From UBA2943 sp946534895 (GTDB lineage: Bacteria > Bacillota > Clostridia > Christensenellales > Aristaeellaceae): a DNA stretch of 30,244 nucleotides. A program made the position numbers and the translations under genes. Where the stretch lies: contig CAMNDE010000043.1 of assembly GCA_946534895.1 (NCBI GenBank), positions 1 to 30,244 of the forward strand, given 5' to 3'. The notes under the pieces were generated by a model. The model was not told where the DNA came from, ran no database searches, and worked only from the letters and a program-made list of their open reading frames with translations. The stretch's first letter is position 1. Every line of letters starts with the position of its first letter. Positions 14,269 to 23,308 of this stretch are shown piece after piece.

Positions 14269-16359
14269 ATGGCAGATTATGTAACGACCAATATCAGGAA
14301 TATAGCGCTCATGGGGCATGGCGGCGAGGGCAAGACCACGCTGACTGAGGCAATGCTCTACGCCGCTCATATCATTGATCGCCAGGGCAAGGTGGAAGAC
14401 GGTAATACGACTACCGACTTTGAGCCTGAAGAGGTTAAGCGTCATTGCTCTATTTCTGCTGCTACAGCACCTATTGACTGGAATGGCAAAATGCTCAATA
14501 TCATTGACGTTCCAGGCTATTTCGATTTTGCCGGCGAAGTTACGGGACCGGTTCGTGTTGTCGAAACTGTTGGTATCGTTGTAAGTGCAGTTACCGGTTT
14601 CAGTGTTGGTGCAGAGAAGGCATTCAAGCAGGCTGTAAAGCATGGAAACTGCCGTATGTTCATTGTAAATCAGATGGACCGTGAGCACGTTTCCTTTGAA
14701 AAAGTACTTCAGCAGCTGCGTGAGCGTCACGGCTCCTGCGTGGTTCCTGTGCTGGTTCCGATAGGTGATGGCCCGAGTTTCCGCGGCGTCGTGAACGTTC
14801 TTGAAAAGAAAGCCTATGAGGGAAGCTATGACAAGAGCAAGGAAATCCCGATGCCTGCTGAAATGAGCAGCAAAGTGGATCGCTGGTTCGAGGATCTTAC
14901 CGAACAGGCTGCTGCTGCTGATGATGATCTCATGATGAAGTATCTTGAAGGTGAAGAACTCACCTATGATGATATTCTTCTGGGATTCCATAAGGGCATG
15001 AAGGATGGTTCCATTGTACCCGTGGTTTCTGTTTCTGCAGCAACCGGTGTTGGTATCGCACGTATGATGGACCTGATGGCCAAGTACATGCCTTCTCCTT
15101 CGCATCTGGGCATTTCCCATGAAGGCTTCAACCCCAAGACGGGCGAGGCGCAGAGCAGGACCTGCACAGATGATCAGCCTTTCTCCGCTTTCATTTTCAA
15201 GACCATTGCCGATCCTTATGTTGGTAAACTGTCTCTGTTCCGCATTTTCTCCGGCCAGCTTACAACCAGCACCACTCTGTACAATGTGAACAAGGACAAG
15301 ACTGAAAAGAGCGGCGGCCTGTATATTCTGCGTGGCAAGAAGCAGATTTCCAAGCAGAGTCTGCATGCCGGCGATATCGGTGCACTGTCCAAGCTTCAGT
15401 TCACATCAACCGGTGATACTCTGGCGGACATGAGCAATCCGATTCAGTATCCGACGCTGGATTTCCCGAAGCCCTGTATCAGCAAAGCAGTGTATGCCAT
15501 GAAGCAGGGTGAGGAAGATAAGGTGTTTACCGGTCTTTCCAGACTCATGGAAGAAGATCCTTCACTGTCCCTGGAAAAGAATACGGAAACAACGGAGACC
15601 ATTCTTTCCGGCCTGGGCGAAATGCATCTTGATGTTATCCGCAATAAGCTGGAGAGCAAGTTTGGTGCAAAAGCAGATCTGCGGGATCCCAAGATTCCTT
15701 ATCGTGAGACGATCCGCAAGACAGTCAAGGTTCAGGGACGTCATAAGAAGCAGTCCGGCGGACATGGCCAGTTTGGTGATGTTTGGATCGAGTTCTCTCC
15801 GATCTATGACAAGGATGTTGATTTCGAGTTTGAAGATGCCGTTGTTGGCGGTGCGGTTCCCCGCAACTTCATTCCTTCCGTAGAAAAAGGTCTGAGAGAG
15901 AATATCGTGCATGGTGTGCTCGCTGGTTATCCTATGGTGCATCTGCATGCGAAACTGTATGACGGATCCTATCATCCGGTGGATTCTTCGGAAATGGCTT
16001 TCAAGACGGCTGCCCGCATTGCCTATAAGAAAGGCTGCATGGATGCAAGCCCGGTTCTCCTTGAGCCGATCATGCATGTGGAAGTTACCGTACCGGACGA
16101 GTACATGGGCGACATCATGGGCGATATGAATAAGCGCCGCGGCAGGATCATCGGTATGCAGCAGGAAGGCGGCATGCAGCTGGTGATTGCAGAGGCTCCC
16201 ATGGCAGAAATGTTCAAATATGCGACGGACCTCCGCTCCATGACTCAGGCCAGGGGTTCCTTCGTTCAGAAGTTTGAGCGTTACGAAGAAGTGCCTGCGA
16301 ACGTGGCAGAAAAGATTATCGCCAATGCAGTCCGTACTGACGATGAGGATGATGAATAA
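14269..16359 (+). CDS. elongation factor G-like translational GTPase (FusA2-type)
   Basis: A 696-residue protein with the five-domain EF-G layout. G1 is GHGGEGKTTL (16-25), G3 is DVPGYFDF (80-87), G4 is NQMD, and domains III-V follow (for example KSGGHGQFGDVWIEFSP in domain IV and the C-terminal RGRIIGM). The P-loop GHGGxGKT and the tyrosine at position 84, in place of the histidine of DTPGH that activates the water in true EF-G, mark the paralogue group variously called EF-G2, FusA2 or EF-G-like. Some members have little or ribosome-independent GTPase activity; the role is not well defined, and ribosome recycling or stress rescue are possibilities. An AAGGAGG site lies six bases before ATG 14269, which fixes the start. 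Codon use looks strongly biased, suggesting good expression. It is not part of a str operon here. Confidence 0.9.
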   Translation: MADYVTTNIRNIALMGHGGEGKTTLTEAMLYAAHIIDRQGKVEDGNTTTDFEPEEVKRHCSISAATAPIDWNGKMLNIIDVPGYFDFAGEVTGPVRVVETVGIVVSAVTGFSVGAEKAFKQAVKHGNCRMFIVNQMDREHVSFEKVLQQLRERHGSCVVPVLVPIGDGPSFRGVVNVLEKKAYEGSYDKSKEIPMPAEMSSKVDRWFEDLTEQAAAADDDLMMKYLEGEELTYDDILLGFHKGMKDGSIVPVVSVSAATGVGIARMMDLMAKYMPSPSHLGISHEGFNPKTGEAQSRTCTDDQPFSAFIFKTIADPYVGKLSLFRIFSGQLTTSTTLYNVNKDKTEKSGGLYILRGKKQISKQSLHAGDIGALSKLQFTSTGDTLADMSNPIQYPTLDFPKPCISKAVYAMKQGEEDKVFTGLSRLMEEDPSLSLEKNTETTETILSGLGEMHLDVIRNKLESKFGAKADLRDPKIPYRETIRKTVKVQGRHKKQSGGHGQFGDVWIEFSPIYDKDVDFEFEDAVVGGAVPRNFIPSVEKGLRENIVHGVLAGYPMVHLHAKLYDGSYHPVDSSEMAFKTAARIAYKKGCMDASPVLLEPIMHVEVTVPDEYMGDIMGDMNKRRGRIIGMQQEGGMQLVIAEAPMAEMFKYATDLRSMTQARGSFVQKFERYEEVPANVAEKIIANAVRTDDEDDE

Positions 16360-16421
16360 TTTCCCATTCTTTCTGAAAATTCCGGGTCTGTGAAGAGCCG
16401 GACATGTGATATTCAGTAAAT

Positions 16422-16463
16422 AAGCTGGAGGCAGGATGTTTAACATCCTGCCTCCAGCTTTTT
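16422..16463. terminator. terminator between the EF-G-like gene and pepT
   Basis: A 17-bp perfect stem (16422-16438 with 16444-16460) and a five-base loop is followed by TTT. It lies between convergent genes; the opposite flank has only a broken T run (ATTTA), so it probably works mainly for the plus strand and partly for pepT. Confidence 0.85.
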
Positions 16464-16498
16464 CCTTTTGCGAGAAGATTGAAATTCCGTGTTGAAGA

Positions 16499-17692
16499 TC
16501 ACATTGTTGCAAGCGAGTATAGGACATCTGTCATGGCTTCAAGCGCATGGCTCGGAATCAGTTCCTTCCGGCTGTGGAAATTGTAGCCGCCGGTTGAGAG
16601 ATTCGGACAGGGAAGTCCCATGAATGAAAGGCGCGCACCATCTGTACCGCCGCGGATGGGGCGGGAAACAGGCTGAATGCCATTGGCTTCAAACGCTTTT
16701 TGTGCACGTTCAACAATATCCATGTTTTGCTGAATGATTTCAAGCATGTTGAAGTAGCTGTCCTTTATGTCAACACAAACCGTTCCTTCGCCATACTCGG
16801 AATTCAGAAAAGAGACGATTGTCCGAATACGTTCTTTTCTCGCCTGGAAACACTTCAGATCATGGTCTCTGATGATATAGTTCACTTCGGCGTGTTCGAC
16901 ATCGCCCTGAAAGGACGTCAGGTGATAAAAACCTTCGCGGCCTTCTGTATGAGCCGGAGTTTCCGCATCAGGCAGCAGCTGAATCAATCGGGCCGCAACG
17001 AGACAGGCATTTTTCATGCGCCCCTTGGCATCGCCGGGGTGATAGGAGATTCCCTGAATCTCAATATGACAGGCTGCGGCATTAAAATTGTCATATTCAA
17101 TTTCGCCAAGTGCGCCGCCGTCTACCGTATATGCATAATCCGCGCCGAAAAGAGGCAGTTCAAAGTGATCGACGCCCTGACCGATTTCCTCATCAGGAGT
17201 AAATGCAATGCATATTCTGGGATGATCTGGGGCGTCCGGCAGCATCAGACGCTCGGCAAGTTCCATGATCTCTGCGACCCCTGCCTTGTCATCTGCGCCA
17301 AGAACGCTGCTGCCATCAGTGACAATGAGCTCCTGCCCAATTACTCCGGTCGGAATTTCTTCTTCCTCAATCCGGACAGCATCATTCAGACGGATGGGTC
17401 CTCCGGCATACTTTTCGAGAATCTGAGGGTTGGTAGGACCGGGAACAGCGTCGCTTGTATCCATGTGAGCAATAAACCCGATGGCTTTCTCAGCATCGCG
17501 ACCTTTGGCAGGTATGATTGCATAGACAACTCCGGATGAACTCAGAGTAGGATTCAGGCCCATATCCTTCAGTTCTGTACAAAGGAGCCTTGCAAGATCC
17601 CATTCTCCTGCGAAGGAGGGGACAGATCCGCTGGATTCATCAGAGGTTGTGTGAACACGTACGTAGCGGAGAAAACGATCCTTTACTGACAT
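16499..17692 (-). CDS. pepT: peptidase T (tripeptide aminopeptidase)
   Basis: PepT is a dizinc M20B aminopeptidase that removes N-terminal residues from tripeptides in the cytoplasm. The 397 residues carry all expected ligands: H76 and D78 in GFIAHMDTS, D134 in LGADDKAG, the catalytic pair E168-E169 in TPDEEIGQG, D191 in YTVDGG, and the late histidine in the family signature TGGYNFHSRKELIP near the C-terminus. The NFNAAACHIEIQG dimerisation domain lies between. It is the last gene in the long minus-strand string, seven bases after the HAD stop codon. The ribosome binding site is AAAGGA about 11 bases before ATG, inside the end of the HAD gene. Confidence 0.94.
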   Translation of the reverse strand: MSVKDRFLRYVRVHTTSDESSGSVPSFAGEWDLARLLCTELKDMGLNPTLSSSGVVYAIIPAKGRDAEKAIGFIAHMDTSDAVPGPTNPQILEKYAGGPIRLNDAVRIEEEEIPTGVIGQELIVTDGSSVLGADDKAGVAEIMELAERLMLPDAPDHPRICIAFTPDEEIGQGVDHFELPLFGADYAYTVDGGALGEIEYDNFNAAACHIEIQGISYHPGDAKGRMKNACLVAARLIQLLPDAETPAHTEGREGFYHLTSFQGDVEHAEVNYIIRDHDLKCFQARKERIRTIVSFLNSEYGEGTVCVDIKDSYFNMLEIIQQNMDIVERAQKAFEANGIQPVSRPIRGGTDGARLSFMGLPCPNLSTGGYNFHSRKELIPSHALEAMTDVLYSLATM

Positions 17693-17699
17693 GACACAA

Positions 17700-18359
17700 T
17701 CATTCCTTTCTTGAAGTTTTAATCCATGTGAGAATTTCTTGAAGGGAGGTCAGGGAAACATCAACGTATTTTCTGTATTCCTTCGGCAAGACAATAAGGT
17801 CGGGGATATGAATGCACGTCATGCCGGAGGTGTGTACAGCTTTTACCCCGCTGGGCGAGTCTTCTATGCCAATGCAGTCCTGAGGGGTGAGGTCCAAAAG
17901 CTGACAGGCGCGAAGATAGGTTTCAGGGTCCGGCTTGCGGCGTATCACATCATGACTGGTCAAAACCACCTGAAAGTAAGGTTTCCATTTCAGGATGTCA
18001 AGATATCGGTGGACTACGGAAGGAATGTTATTGGTACACAGAGCAAGTCTGAATCCCAGGGCAGTGAGAGACTGCAACACTTCTTCCGCTCCCTGCTTGA
18101 CAGGCACACCATTCTGCTCGACATACTGAAAGGTGACTTCAGACCAGTCCTTTTGAAACTGTTTGCAGTCAAAGTCAGGATGACGGGAACGGATGAAACG
18201 GCATGTGTGTTCCAGAGAAGTCCCGATCACTGACATCCACGCAGCAGGAGGAAGCTCGAATCCCTGACGCCGGCAGGCCAGATTCAGCATTCTGCTGCTC
18301 AGGTTTTCTGTATCTGTCAGCACGCCGTCCATATCAAAGCAGATTCCCTGAAGTTTCAT
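17700..18359 (-). CDS. HAD-superfamily hydrolase, beta-phosphoglucomutase-like subfamily IA
   Basis: A 219-residue phosphatase or phosphomutase of the HAD IA group. Motif I is CFDMDGVLTDTE with D9 and D11, motif II is the threonine in LALCTNN, motif III is RRKPDPETYL, and motif IV is GIEDSPSGVKA, the usual order for beta-phosphoglucomutase, pyrophosphatase PpaX and phosphoglycolate phosphatase relatives. The cap domain is the four-helix type. The substrate cannot be deduced. I use ATG 18359 because GGGGTG lies seven bases upstream and it starts one base after the stop of the preceding gene; an earlier in-frame ATG at 18374 lacks a ribosome binding site. Confidence 0.85.
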   Translation of the reverse strand: MKLQGICFDMDGVLTDTENLSSRMLNLACRRQGFELPPAAWMSVIGTSLEHTCRFIRSRHPDFDCKQFQKDWSEVTFQYVEQNGVPVKQGAEEVLQSLTALGFRLALCTNNIPSVVHRYLDILKWKPYFQVVLTSHDVIRRKPDPETYLRACQLLDLTPQDCIGIEDSPSGVKAVHTSGMTCIHIPDLIVLPKEYRKYVDVSLTSLQEILTWIKTSRKE

Positions 18360-18360
18360 T

Positions 18361-19950
18361 TCAGGACACCCCATTCAGAACATGCATGGCCTGATTGATG
18401 CCGTCTACCGCAGCGCTCACGATTCCTCCGGCATATCCGGCACCCTCGCCGGCAGGATACAGTCCGGAGATACTTTCAGATGTGCCGTTCAGGGAACGCG
18501 GCAGCCTTACAGGACAGGATGAACGTGCTTCCACGCCGGTCAAAATGGCATCCGGGTACGCAAAACCATGCATCTGGCGATCAAGAAGAGCGAGGGAAGT
18601 CCGCAGATTGTCCGCGACAAATATCGGAAGACACTCATGGAGATCAGCCAGGGCATATCCAGGACGGTAAGTAGGTTCTACGCTGCCAATATGTTTGGAT
18701 GGACGGCGCAGGAGAAAGTCCTCCAGTCTTTGCACCGGTGCTTTATACCCCCCGCCGCCCAGCTGAAAGGCTTTTTTTTCCAGGTCACGCTGGAACTGGA
18801 AACCAGCCATGACATGATCCGGGGGAAAATCTTCCGGACGAATGCCAACCAGCAGAGCAGCATTTGCATTCTCACCGTTGCGTGCATAATTGCTCATCCC
18901 ATTGACGCATACGGAATTCGGTTCCGAAGCAGATGGAACCACATATCCGCCGGGACACATGCAGAAAGTATACACGCCTCTGCCGTCAGCGGTGTGTACG
19001 TTCAGTTTATAAGGCGCGGCTCCGAGCCGGGGATGGTCCCAGGAGGGACCATATTGAATCTGGTTAATCAGTTTTTGAGGATGCTCAATGCGGACACCGA
19101 CAGCAAAAGGCTTCGCTATCATATGCACACCCTGGTGATGGAGCGTTTCAAAGGTATCCCTGCTACTGTGGCCTATGCACAGCACGACGGAATCGGTCTC
19201 TATATGAATCCGGGTGTTATCCTTCATAAGGAAGGCGCCAATAACGGTCTGTTCATGTAATTCGAGTTCAAGAAGACAAGTGGAAAACCAGACAGTTCCG
19301 CCCAGACGCTGAATTTCTTTTCGCATGGAAGCAATGGTAGGTCGCAGACGGTCCGTACCTATATGCGGTTTTGCACTGGTCAGAATCTCTTCAGGGGCGC
19401 CATGCTCCACAAATGTGCGAAAAACAAAGGGGAGATACGGAGATTTGATGCCGGTTGTCAGCTTGCCGTCTGAAAATGCGCCGGCGCCTCCCTCGCCAAA
19501 CTGGACATTGCTTTCGGAATTCAGTCTGCCGTGTTCAAACATTTCATGGACATCTGCAGCCCGATCGTCCACAGATTTTCCGCGTTCGATCAGAATAGGA
19601 CAGGCACCGGCTTTGGCCAGCACCAGTGCAGCGAACAAACCGGCAGGTCCTGCGCCGACAACCAAAGGACGCTTTTTTCCTGCATATGATGGAAAGCTGG
19701 GCTCCAAATACTCGGGAGCGACAGAAATGTTTGGCGGAAGGCGCTTGAGTGCTGAAGCCTCATGTCTGAGATGTACGTCAAGGTTTACAACAAAATGGAC
19801 ATTAGCCTTATTTCTGGCATCGACTGCCTGGTGCGCGATCTGTATGGACAGGATATCAGACGGGGAGCAATGAAGCTTCCGACTGCAGATGGTTTTTAAA
19901 AGCGCATCGGTGTAATCGAGAGGAATGTTCAGATTCAAAATACGAAGCAT
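18361..19950 (-). CDS. FAD-dependent oxidoreductase of the COG2509 type
   Basis: A 529-residue flavoprotein. Residues 1-90 are a small N-terminal alpha/beta domain (LRILNLNIPLDYTDALL, then HFVVNLDVHLRHE). The dinucleotide-binding motif is VVGAGPAGLFAALVLA (98-113), followed by an ERG acidic cap near 120, EGGAGAFSDGKLTTGI (a family signature), VLCIGHSSRDTFETL, PFAVGVRIEHPQ, and a C-terminal FAD-contacting YPAGEGAGYAGGIVSAAVDG. This architecture matches the family annotated NAD(P)/FAD-dependent dehydrogenase in many Clostridia; no reaction has been assigned with confidence. I use the ATG at 19950, preceded by AGGAGA seven bases earlier and ten bases after the truA stop. The longer ORF from 20067 would overlap truA with a proline-rich nonsense peptide. 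Confidence 0.85.
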   Translation of the reverse strand: MLRILNLNIPLDYTDALLKTICSRKLHCSPSDILSIQIAHQAVDARNKANVHFVVNLDVHLRHEASALKRLPPNISVAPEYLEPSFPSYAGKKRPLVVGAGPAGLFAALVLAKAGACPILIERGKSVDDRAADVHEMFEHGRLNSESNVQFGEGGAGAFSDGKLTTGIKSPYLPFVFRTFVEHGAPEEILTSAKPHIGTDRLRPTIASMRKEIQRLGGTVWFSTCLLELELHEQTVIGAFLMKDNTRIHIETDSVVLCIGHSSRDTFETLHHQGVHMIAKPFAVGVRIEHPQKLINQIQYGPSWDHPRLGAAPYKLNVHTADGRGVYTFCMCPGGYVVPSASEPNSVCVNGMSNYARNGENANAALLVGIRPEDFPPDHVMAGFQFQRDLEKKAFQLGGGGYKAPVQRLEDFLLRRPSKHIGSVEPTYRPGYALADLHECLPIFVADNLRTSLALLDRQMHGFAYPDAILTGVEARSSCPVRLPRSLNGTSESISGLYPAGEGAGYAGGIVSAAVDGINQAMHVLNGVS

Positions 19951-19960
19951 GATCTGTCTC

Positions 19961-20740
19961 CTATTCCGTATGCCAGCGCAGAAGTTCAGGGGAGGTAAAA
20001 GCAGCCGGGGGATAACCCACGGTGGTAAGCTCCAGACCACAGGCAGGGGCGGTGGGGCCGAGATCAAGGCGGCTCCCGGAAGACAGAGCTGTTTCGAATG
20101 CCCGGACGGGGAGCTTGCCCTGACCGATCTGAATCAGTGTGCCTGCAATGATTCGCACCATATTATAAAGAAAGGCATTTCCCTCGATGGTGAGAATCAG
20201 CATGTCTCCATCTTTTTCAATCTGACAGGCATAAATTGTACGAATGGTTGTTTTGGCCGTTCCGCCAACTGCCTGAAAAGCACGGAAATCATGAGTGCCG
20301 ATAAGGGTCTGACAGGCAGACTGCATTTTTTCAACATCCAGCGTCACGGGAACATGAACGGAATAAAGACGATGTAACGCGGATGCGTGACGACGATTAT
20401 AGATTCTGTAAGTATACTGCTTTCTGCTGGAAAGAAAACGGGCGTGGAACAGGTCAGGCACCATTCTGCCTTCTGTCACCCGGATATCCGGCGGAAGCTC
20501 TGTATTCAGAACAAAAGGATATCTGTCGGGCGGAATTCGGGCTGACGTATCAAAATGGAAACGCTGTCCCTTTGCATGAACACCGGCATCTGTACGGCTG
20601 GCTCCTGTGATCTTCACTTCTGTTTCCAGGATTCTGCTGAGAGCTGACTCAATAACTTCCTGGACAGCCAGTCCATTCTTCTGACGCTGCCAACCACTGT
20701 AGGCAGTGCCGTCATATTCTACAGTCAGAAGAATCCGCAT
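19961..20740 (-). CDS. truA: tRNA pseudouridine(38-40) synthase
   Basis: TruA modifies uridines 38-40 in the anticodon stem-loop of many tRNAs. The 259-residue sequence has VEYDGTAYSGWQRQ (7-20), the catalytic aspartate D51 in GASRTDAGVHAKGQ, and the C-terminal FLYNMVRIIAGTLIQIGQGK typical of TruA. The start codon lies one base after the ecfT stop, so translation is coupled. Its position after ecfT is the ancient Firmicute order. Its last bases contain the region leading to the FAD oxidoreductase gene. Confidence 0.95.
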   Translation of the reverse strand: MRILLTVEYDGTAYSGWQRQKNGLAVQEVIESALSRILETEVKITGASRTDAGVHAKGQRFHFDTSARIPPDRYPFVLNTELPPDIRVTEGRMVPDLFHARFLSSRKQYTYRIYNRRHASALHRLYSVHVPVTLDVEKMQSACQTLIGTHDFRAFQAVGGTAKTTIRTIYACQIEKDGDMLILTIEGNAFLYNMVRIIAGTLIQIGQGKLPVRAFETALSSGSRLDLGPTAPACGLELTTVGYPPAAFTSPELLRWHTE

Positions 20741-20741
20741 T

Positions 20742-21560
20742 TTACAGAATCAATCCTTTCGGAAATGCGTGTGATACCAGAATGATCAGTCCTAAAAGAA
20801 GAAGAACCAGCAGACAGGCAATCCAGTCGGGTCTTCCTATTTTCAGGACGCGGAGCCGGGTGCGGTTTTCGCCTCCGTGATAGCATCTGCTTTCCATGGC
20901 CATGGCCAGATCGCCTGCACGTCTGAATGCACTGACAAAGAGCGGGACGAGAAGAGGAATCATTGCTTTGGCACGTGCCAGAAGGTTACCGCTTTCGAAA
21001 TCGGCGCCTCTCGAAGTCTGAGCTTTCATGATTTTATCGGTTTCTTCCATCAGGGTAGGGATAAAGCGCAGCGCGATAGACATCATCATGGCAAGTTCAT
21101 GCGCGGGAAAATGAAAGACTTTCAGTGGGGCAAACAGCCGTTCCATGCCGTCTGACAGCTGGATCGGGGAAGTGGTCAGGGTCATCAGTGAAGTGGACAG
21201 CACCAGGAAAACAAGACGAAGAGAATAATGAATGGACTGCCGCAGGCCTTCCCGTGAAACAGAAATGAACAGAACACGGAAGAGTTCTTCACCGGAAGTA
21301 AAGAACAGATTCAGCAGGAAGGTAAGAAGCAGGATAAAGCGCAAAGGCTTAAGCCCTCTGAACATTACCCGGAAGGGAACTTTTGCCATCCGGGAGGCAA
21401 AGAGAAGAAAACCAAGGATGCACACATATCCAATGAGATTTTGTACAAGAAAGACACCGACGATCATGGCGACGGTGAGCAGAATTTTTATCCTGGGGTC
21501 CAGACGGTGCACGACACTGTCGACCGGATAGTATTGACCGAGAGTGATGTTATTGAGCAT
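20742..21560 (-). CDS. ecfT: ECF transporter transmembrane component EcfT
   Basis: EcfT is the membrane scaffold that joins the two ATPases to vitamin-specific S-components such as FolT. The protein of 272 residues starts MLNNITLGQYYPVDSVVHRLDPRIK, the classical EcfT opening, has several hydrophobic helices (about 25-60, 85-145, and the last near 240-265) and the two cytoplasmic coupling motifs: QTSRGADF and AMESRCY, the latter in the common S/A-R-C/G-Y form. I set the start at 21560, preceded by GGAG seven bases upstream; the 66-residue extension in the longer frame overlaps ecfA2 and has no support. It overlaps the end of ecfA2 by 11 bases. Confidence 0.93.
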   Translation of the reverse strand: MLNNITLGQYYPVDSVVHRLDPRIKILLTVAMIVGVFLVQNLIGYVCILGFLLFASRMAKVPFRVMFRGLKPLRFILLLTFLLNLFFTSGEELFRVLFISVSREGLRQSIHYSLRLVFLVLSTSLMTLTTSPIQLSDGMERLFAPLKVFHFPAHELAMMMSIALRFIPTLMEETDKIMKAQTSRGADFESGNLLARAKAMIPLLVPLFVSAFRRAGDLAMAMESRCYHGGENRTRLRVLKIGRPDWIACLLVLLLLGLIILVSHAFPKGLIL

Positions 21561-22413
21561 GGTTTTGCTCCTTCCATAAACGGATAATTGCATCCCGGAC
21601 CTCGGAATGAGTGTAGAGGTTTGCGGGAATATCCAGTCCATGCGCTCGGAGTTTTCTGCAGAGCTGAGCTGCTTCCGGGACAGACAGCCCTGCCTGCTGA
21701 ATGATGTCTTCCTGAGAAAAAATATCCCTTGGAGAGCCTTCGGCAAGGATGGTGCCATCCTGCATTACGACGATCCTTGTGGCCAGGTCGGCAATATCAT
21801 CCATGGAATGGCTTACCATAAGGATGGTTTTCCCCTGATCATGCATTTCGCGGATGATGGAAAGAATCTGATCCCGGCCTTTGGGATCGAGGCCGGCAGC
21901 CGGCTCATCGAGAACCAGCGTCTGGGGCTGCATGGCCAATACACCGGCAATGGCTACGCGGCGCATCTGACCGCCGGAAAGCTCAAAAGGATTCTTGGAA
22001 GCAATGGTTTCTGGATTCAGATGGACCATACTCATTGCCTGGATAACACGATCATGGATTTCATTTTCGGAGAGCCCCATGTTCTTTGGCCCGAAAGCAA
22101 TATCTTTTTCCACAGTCTCTTCAAACAGCTGATATTCCGGATACTGAAAAACGAGTCCCACCCGCTGGCACAGCTGCTTTCGGTTGATCTGCTCCTGATG
22201 GATATCCTGTCCGTCAATAAGCACCTGGCCGGACGTCGGTTTCAGCAGACCGTTCAGGTGCTGGACAAGTGTAGATTTTCCACAGCCTGTATGTCCCACA
22301 AGAGCGATGAACTCGCCATCCTGGATATTGAGATTGACCTGGTCCAGTGCTTTGTGCTGAAAAACGCTTCCCGCAGAATACACATGAGAGACATTGATTA
22401 GTTGGATGGACAT
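21550..22413 (-). CDS. ecfA2: ECF transporter ATPase EcfA2
   Basis: One of the two ATPases of the energising module. The 287-residue protein has Walker A GHTGCGKST (40-48), a Q-loop FQYPEYQLFEETVEKDIAFGP that is typical of the EcfA2 subunit, the signature LSGGQMRR (145-152), Walker B LVLDEPAAGLDP (166-177) and the switch histidine in MVSHSMDD. The ATG overlaps the end of ecfA1 by 16 bases. GGAGG sits about 13 bases before ATG, a rather long gap, so coupling to ecfA1 probably matters. No missing catalytic residues. Confidence 0.94.
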   Translation of the reverse strand: MSIQLINVSHVYSAGSVFQHKALDQVNLNIQDGEFIALVGHTGCGKSTLVQHLNGLLKPTSGQVLIDGQDIHQEQINRKQLCQRVGLVFQYPEYQLFEETVEKDIAFGPKNMGLSENEIHDRVIQAMSMVHLNPETIASKNPFELSGGQMRRVAIAGVLAMQPQTLVLDEPAAGLDPKGRDQILSIIREMHDQGKTILMVSHSMDDIADLATRIVVMQDGTILAEGSPRDIFSQEDIIQQAGLSVPEAAQLCRKLRAHGLDIPANLYTHSEVRDAIIRLWKEQNHAQ

Positions 22414-23243
22414 AATAATCTGAGTACCTCCTGGACCATTTCATCCACAGTGAGCACTTCGGGATTGACCGGCATTCCTGCTTCACGGAGCGCTTCAGCC
22501 ATATGCGTCATATGGGGCACGTCCAAATGCAGCTCCCGCAGCCTGTCTCCCTGACAGAAAACTTCACGGGGTGTCCCGCTCATGCAGATTTCTCCATCCG
22601 AGATCACAATCACGCGGTCTGCAAGAGCTGCTTCCTCCATATAGTGTGTGATCCAGACAACGCTGATTCCCTTTTCACGGTTCAGTCTCCGGACAGTGGA
22701 AAGAACTTCGTTCCTGCCTGAGGGGTCCAGCATGGCTGTGGATTCATCGGCAATAATGATCTGCGGTTCCATGGCAAGCACACCGGCAATTGCAACCCTC
22801 TGCTTCTGGCCGCCGGAAAGAGTATGTGGAGAGGCATCTGCATATTTGGTCATTTTTACACTGCGCAGAGCATCGTCGATGCGCTGAACCATGATATCAT
22901 GAGGAACCCCCATGTTCTCGAGTCCGAATGCCACATCTTCCCGCACCACAGTAGCCACAATCTGATTGTCCGGATTTTGAAAAATCATTCCTGCATTCTG
23001 GCGGATATCCCACAGATGTGAGTCATCTTTTGTATCCATGCCGCATATCAGGACGGTTCCTTCTTCCGGAAGATACAGAGCGTTCAGCAGCTTGGCAAGC
23101 GTGGACTTTCCAGATCCGTTATGGCCGAGTATGGCAACAAATTCGCCCTTACTGACGCTGAGCTGAATGTGCTTTAATGCAGGGACAGGGGCTTCTTCAT
23201 AAATATAAGATACATCCTGGACTTCAATCTGCTGCTCGTTCAT
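22398..23243 (-). CDS. ecfA1: ECF transporter ATPase EcfA1
   Basis: The second ATPase of the module. Length is 281 residues from ATG 23243, which is preceded by GGGGA six bases upstream; a longer frame from 23285 has no support. Walker A is GHNGSGKST (40-48), the Q-loop FQNPDNQIVATVVREDVAFG is the EcfA1 hallmark, the signature is LSGGQKQR (142-149), Walker B is IIIADESTAMLDP (serine where a proline is usual, a known EcfA1 variation), and the H-loop is WITHYMEE. Its own promoter may lie just upstream (23276-23304). It heads the cbiO-like pair followed by ecfT and truA. Confidence 0.94.
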   Translation of the reverse strand: MNEQQIEVQDVSYIYEEAPVPALKHIQLSVSKGEFVAILGHNGSGKSTLAKLLNALYLPEEGTVLICGMDTKDDSHLWDIRQNAGMIFQNPDNQIVATVVREDVAFGLENMGVPHDIMVQRIDDALRSVKMTKYADASPHTLSGGQKQRVAIAGVLAMEPQIIIADESTAMLDPSGRNEVLSTVRRLNREKGISVVWITHYMEEAALADRVIVISDGEICMSGTPREVFCQGDRLRELHLDVPHMTHMAEALREAGMPVNPEVLTVDEMVQEVLRLLCPSN

Positions 23244-23275
23244 CAAATCTCCCCTTACAATCAGAAAACGAAAGA

Positions 23276-23304
23276 ATTTTAGCATAAGGATAGATGACAG
23301 GCAA
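23276..23304 (-). promoter_or_regulatory. probable promoter of ecfA1-ecfA2-ecfT-truA
   Basis: On the minus strand, TTGCCT (23304-23299), a 17-base spacer and TAAAAT (23281-23276) lie about 32 bases before the ecfA1 start, in the 65-base gap after the metallophosphoesterase. No terminator is present in this gap, so read-through is also possible. Confidence 0.55.
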
Positions 23305-23308
23305 GGAA

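Noticed and set aside
14149..15366. 405-residue open frame on the minus strand opposite the EF-G-like gene
   Set aside because: It lies wholly antisense to a clear EF-G-like gene, has no ribosome binding site or family likeness, and is explained by the strong codon bias of the sense gene.
15562..16527. 321-residue minus-strand frame over the end of the EF-G-like gene and the terminator
   Set aside because: It runs through a strong terminator hairpin, overlaps pepT in the wrong frame and has no recognisable motif.
19951..20067. Extension of the FAD oxidoreductase upstream into truA
   Set aside because: The extra peptide is proline- and leucine-rich nonsense overlapping truA, whereas AGGAGA precedes the ATG at 19950.
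21561..21758. N-terminal extension of ecfT by 66 residues
   Set aside because: It overlaps ecfA2 out of frame, lacks a ribosome binding site, and the family's conserved start matches the ATG at 21560.
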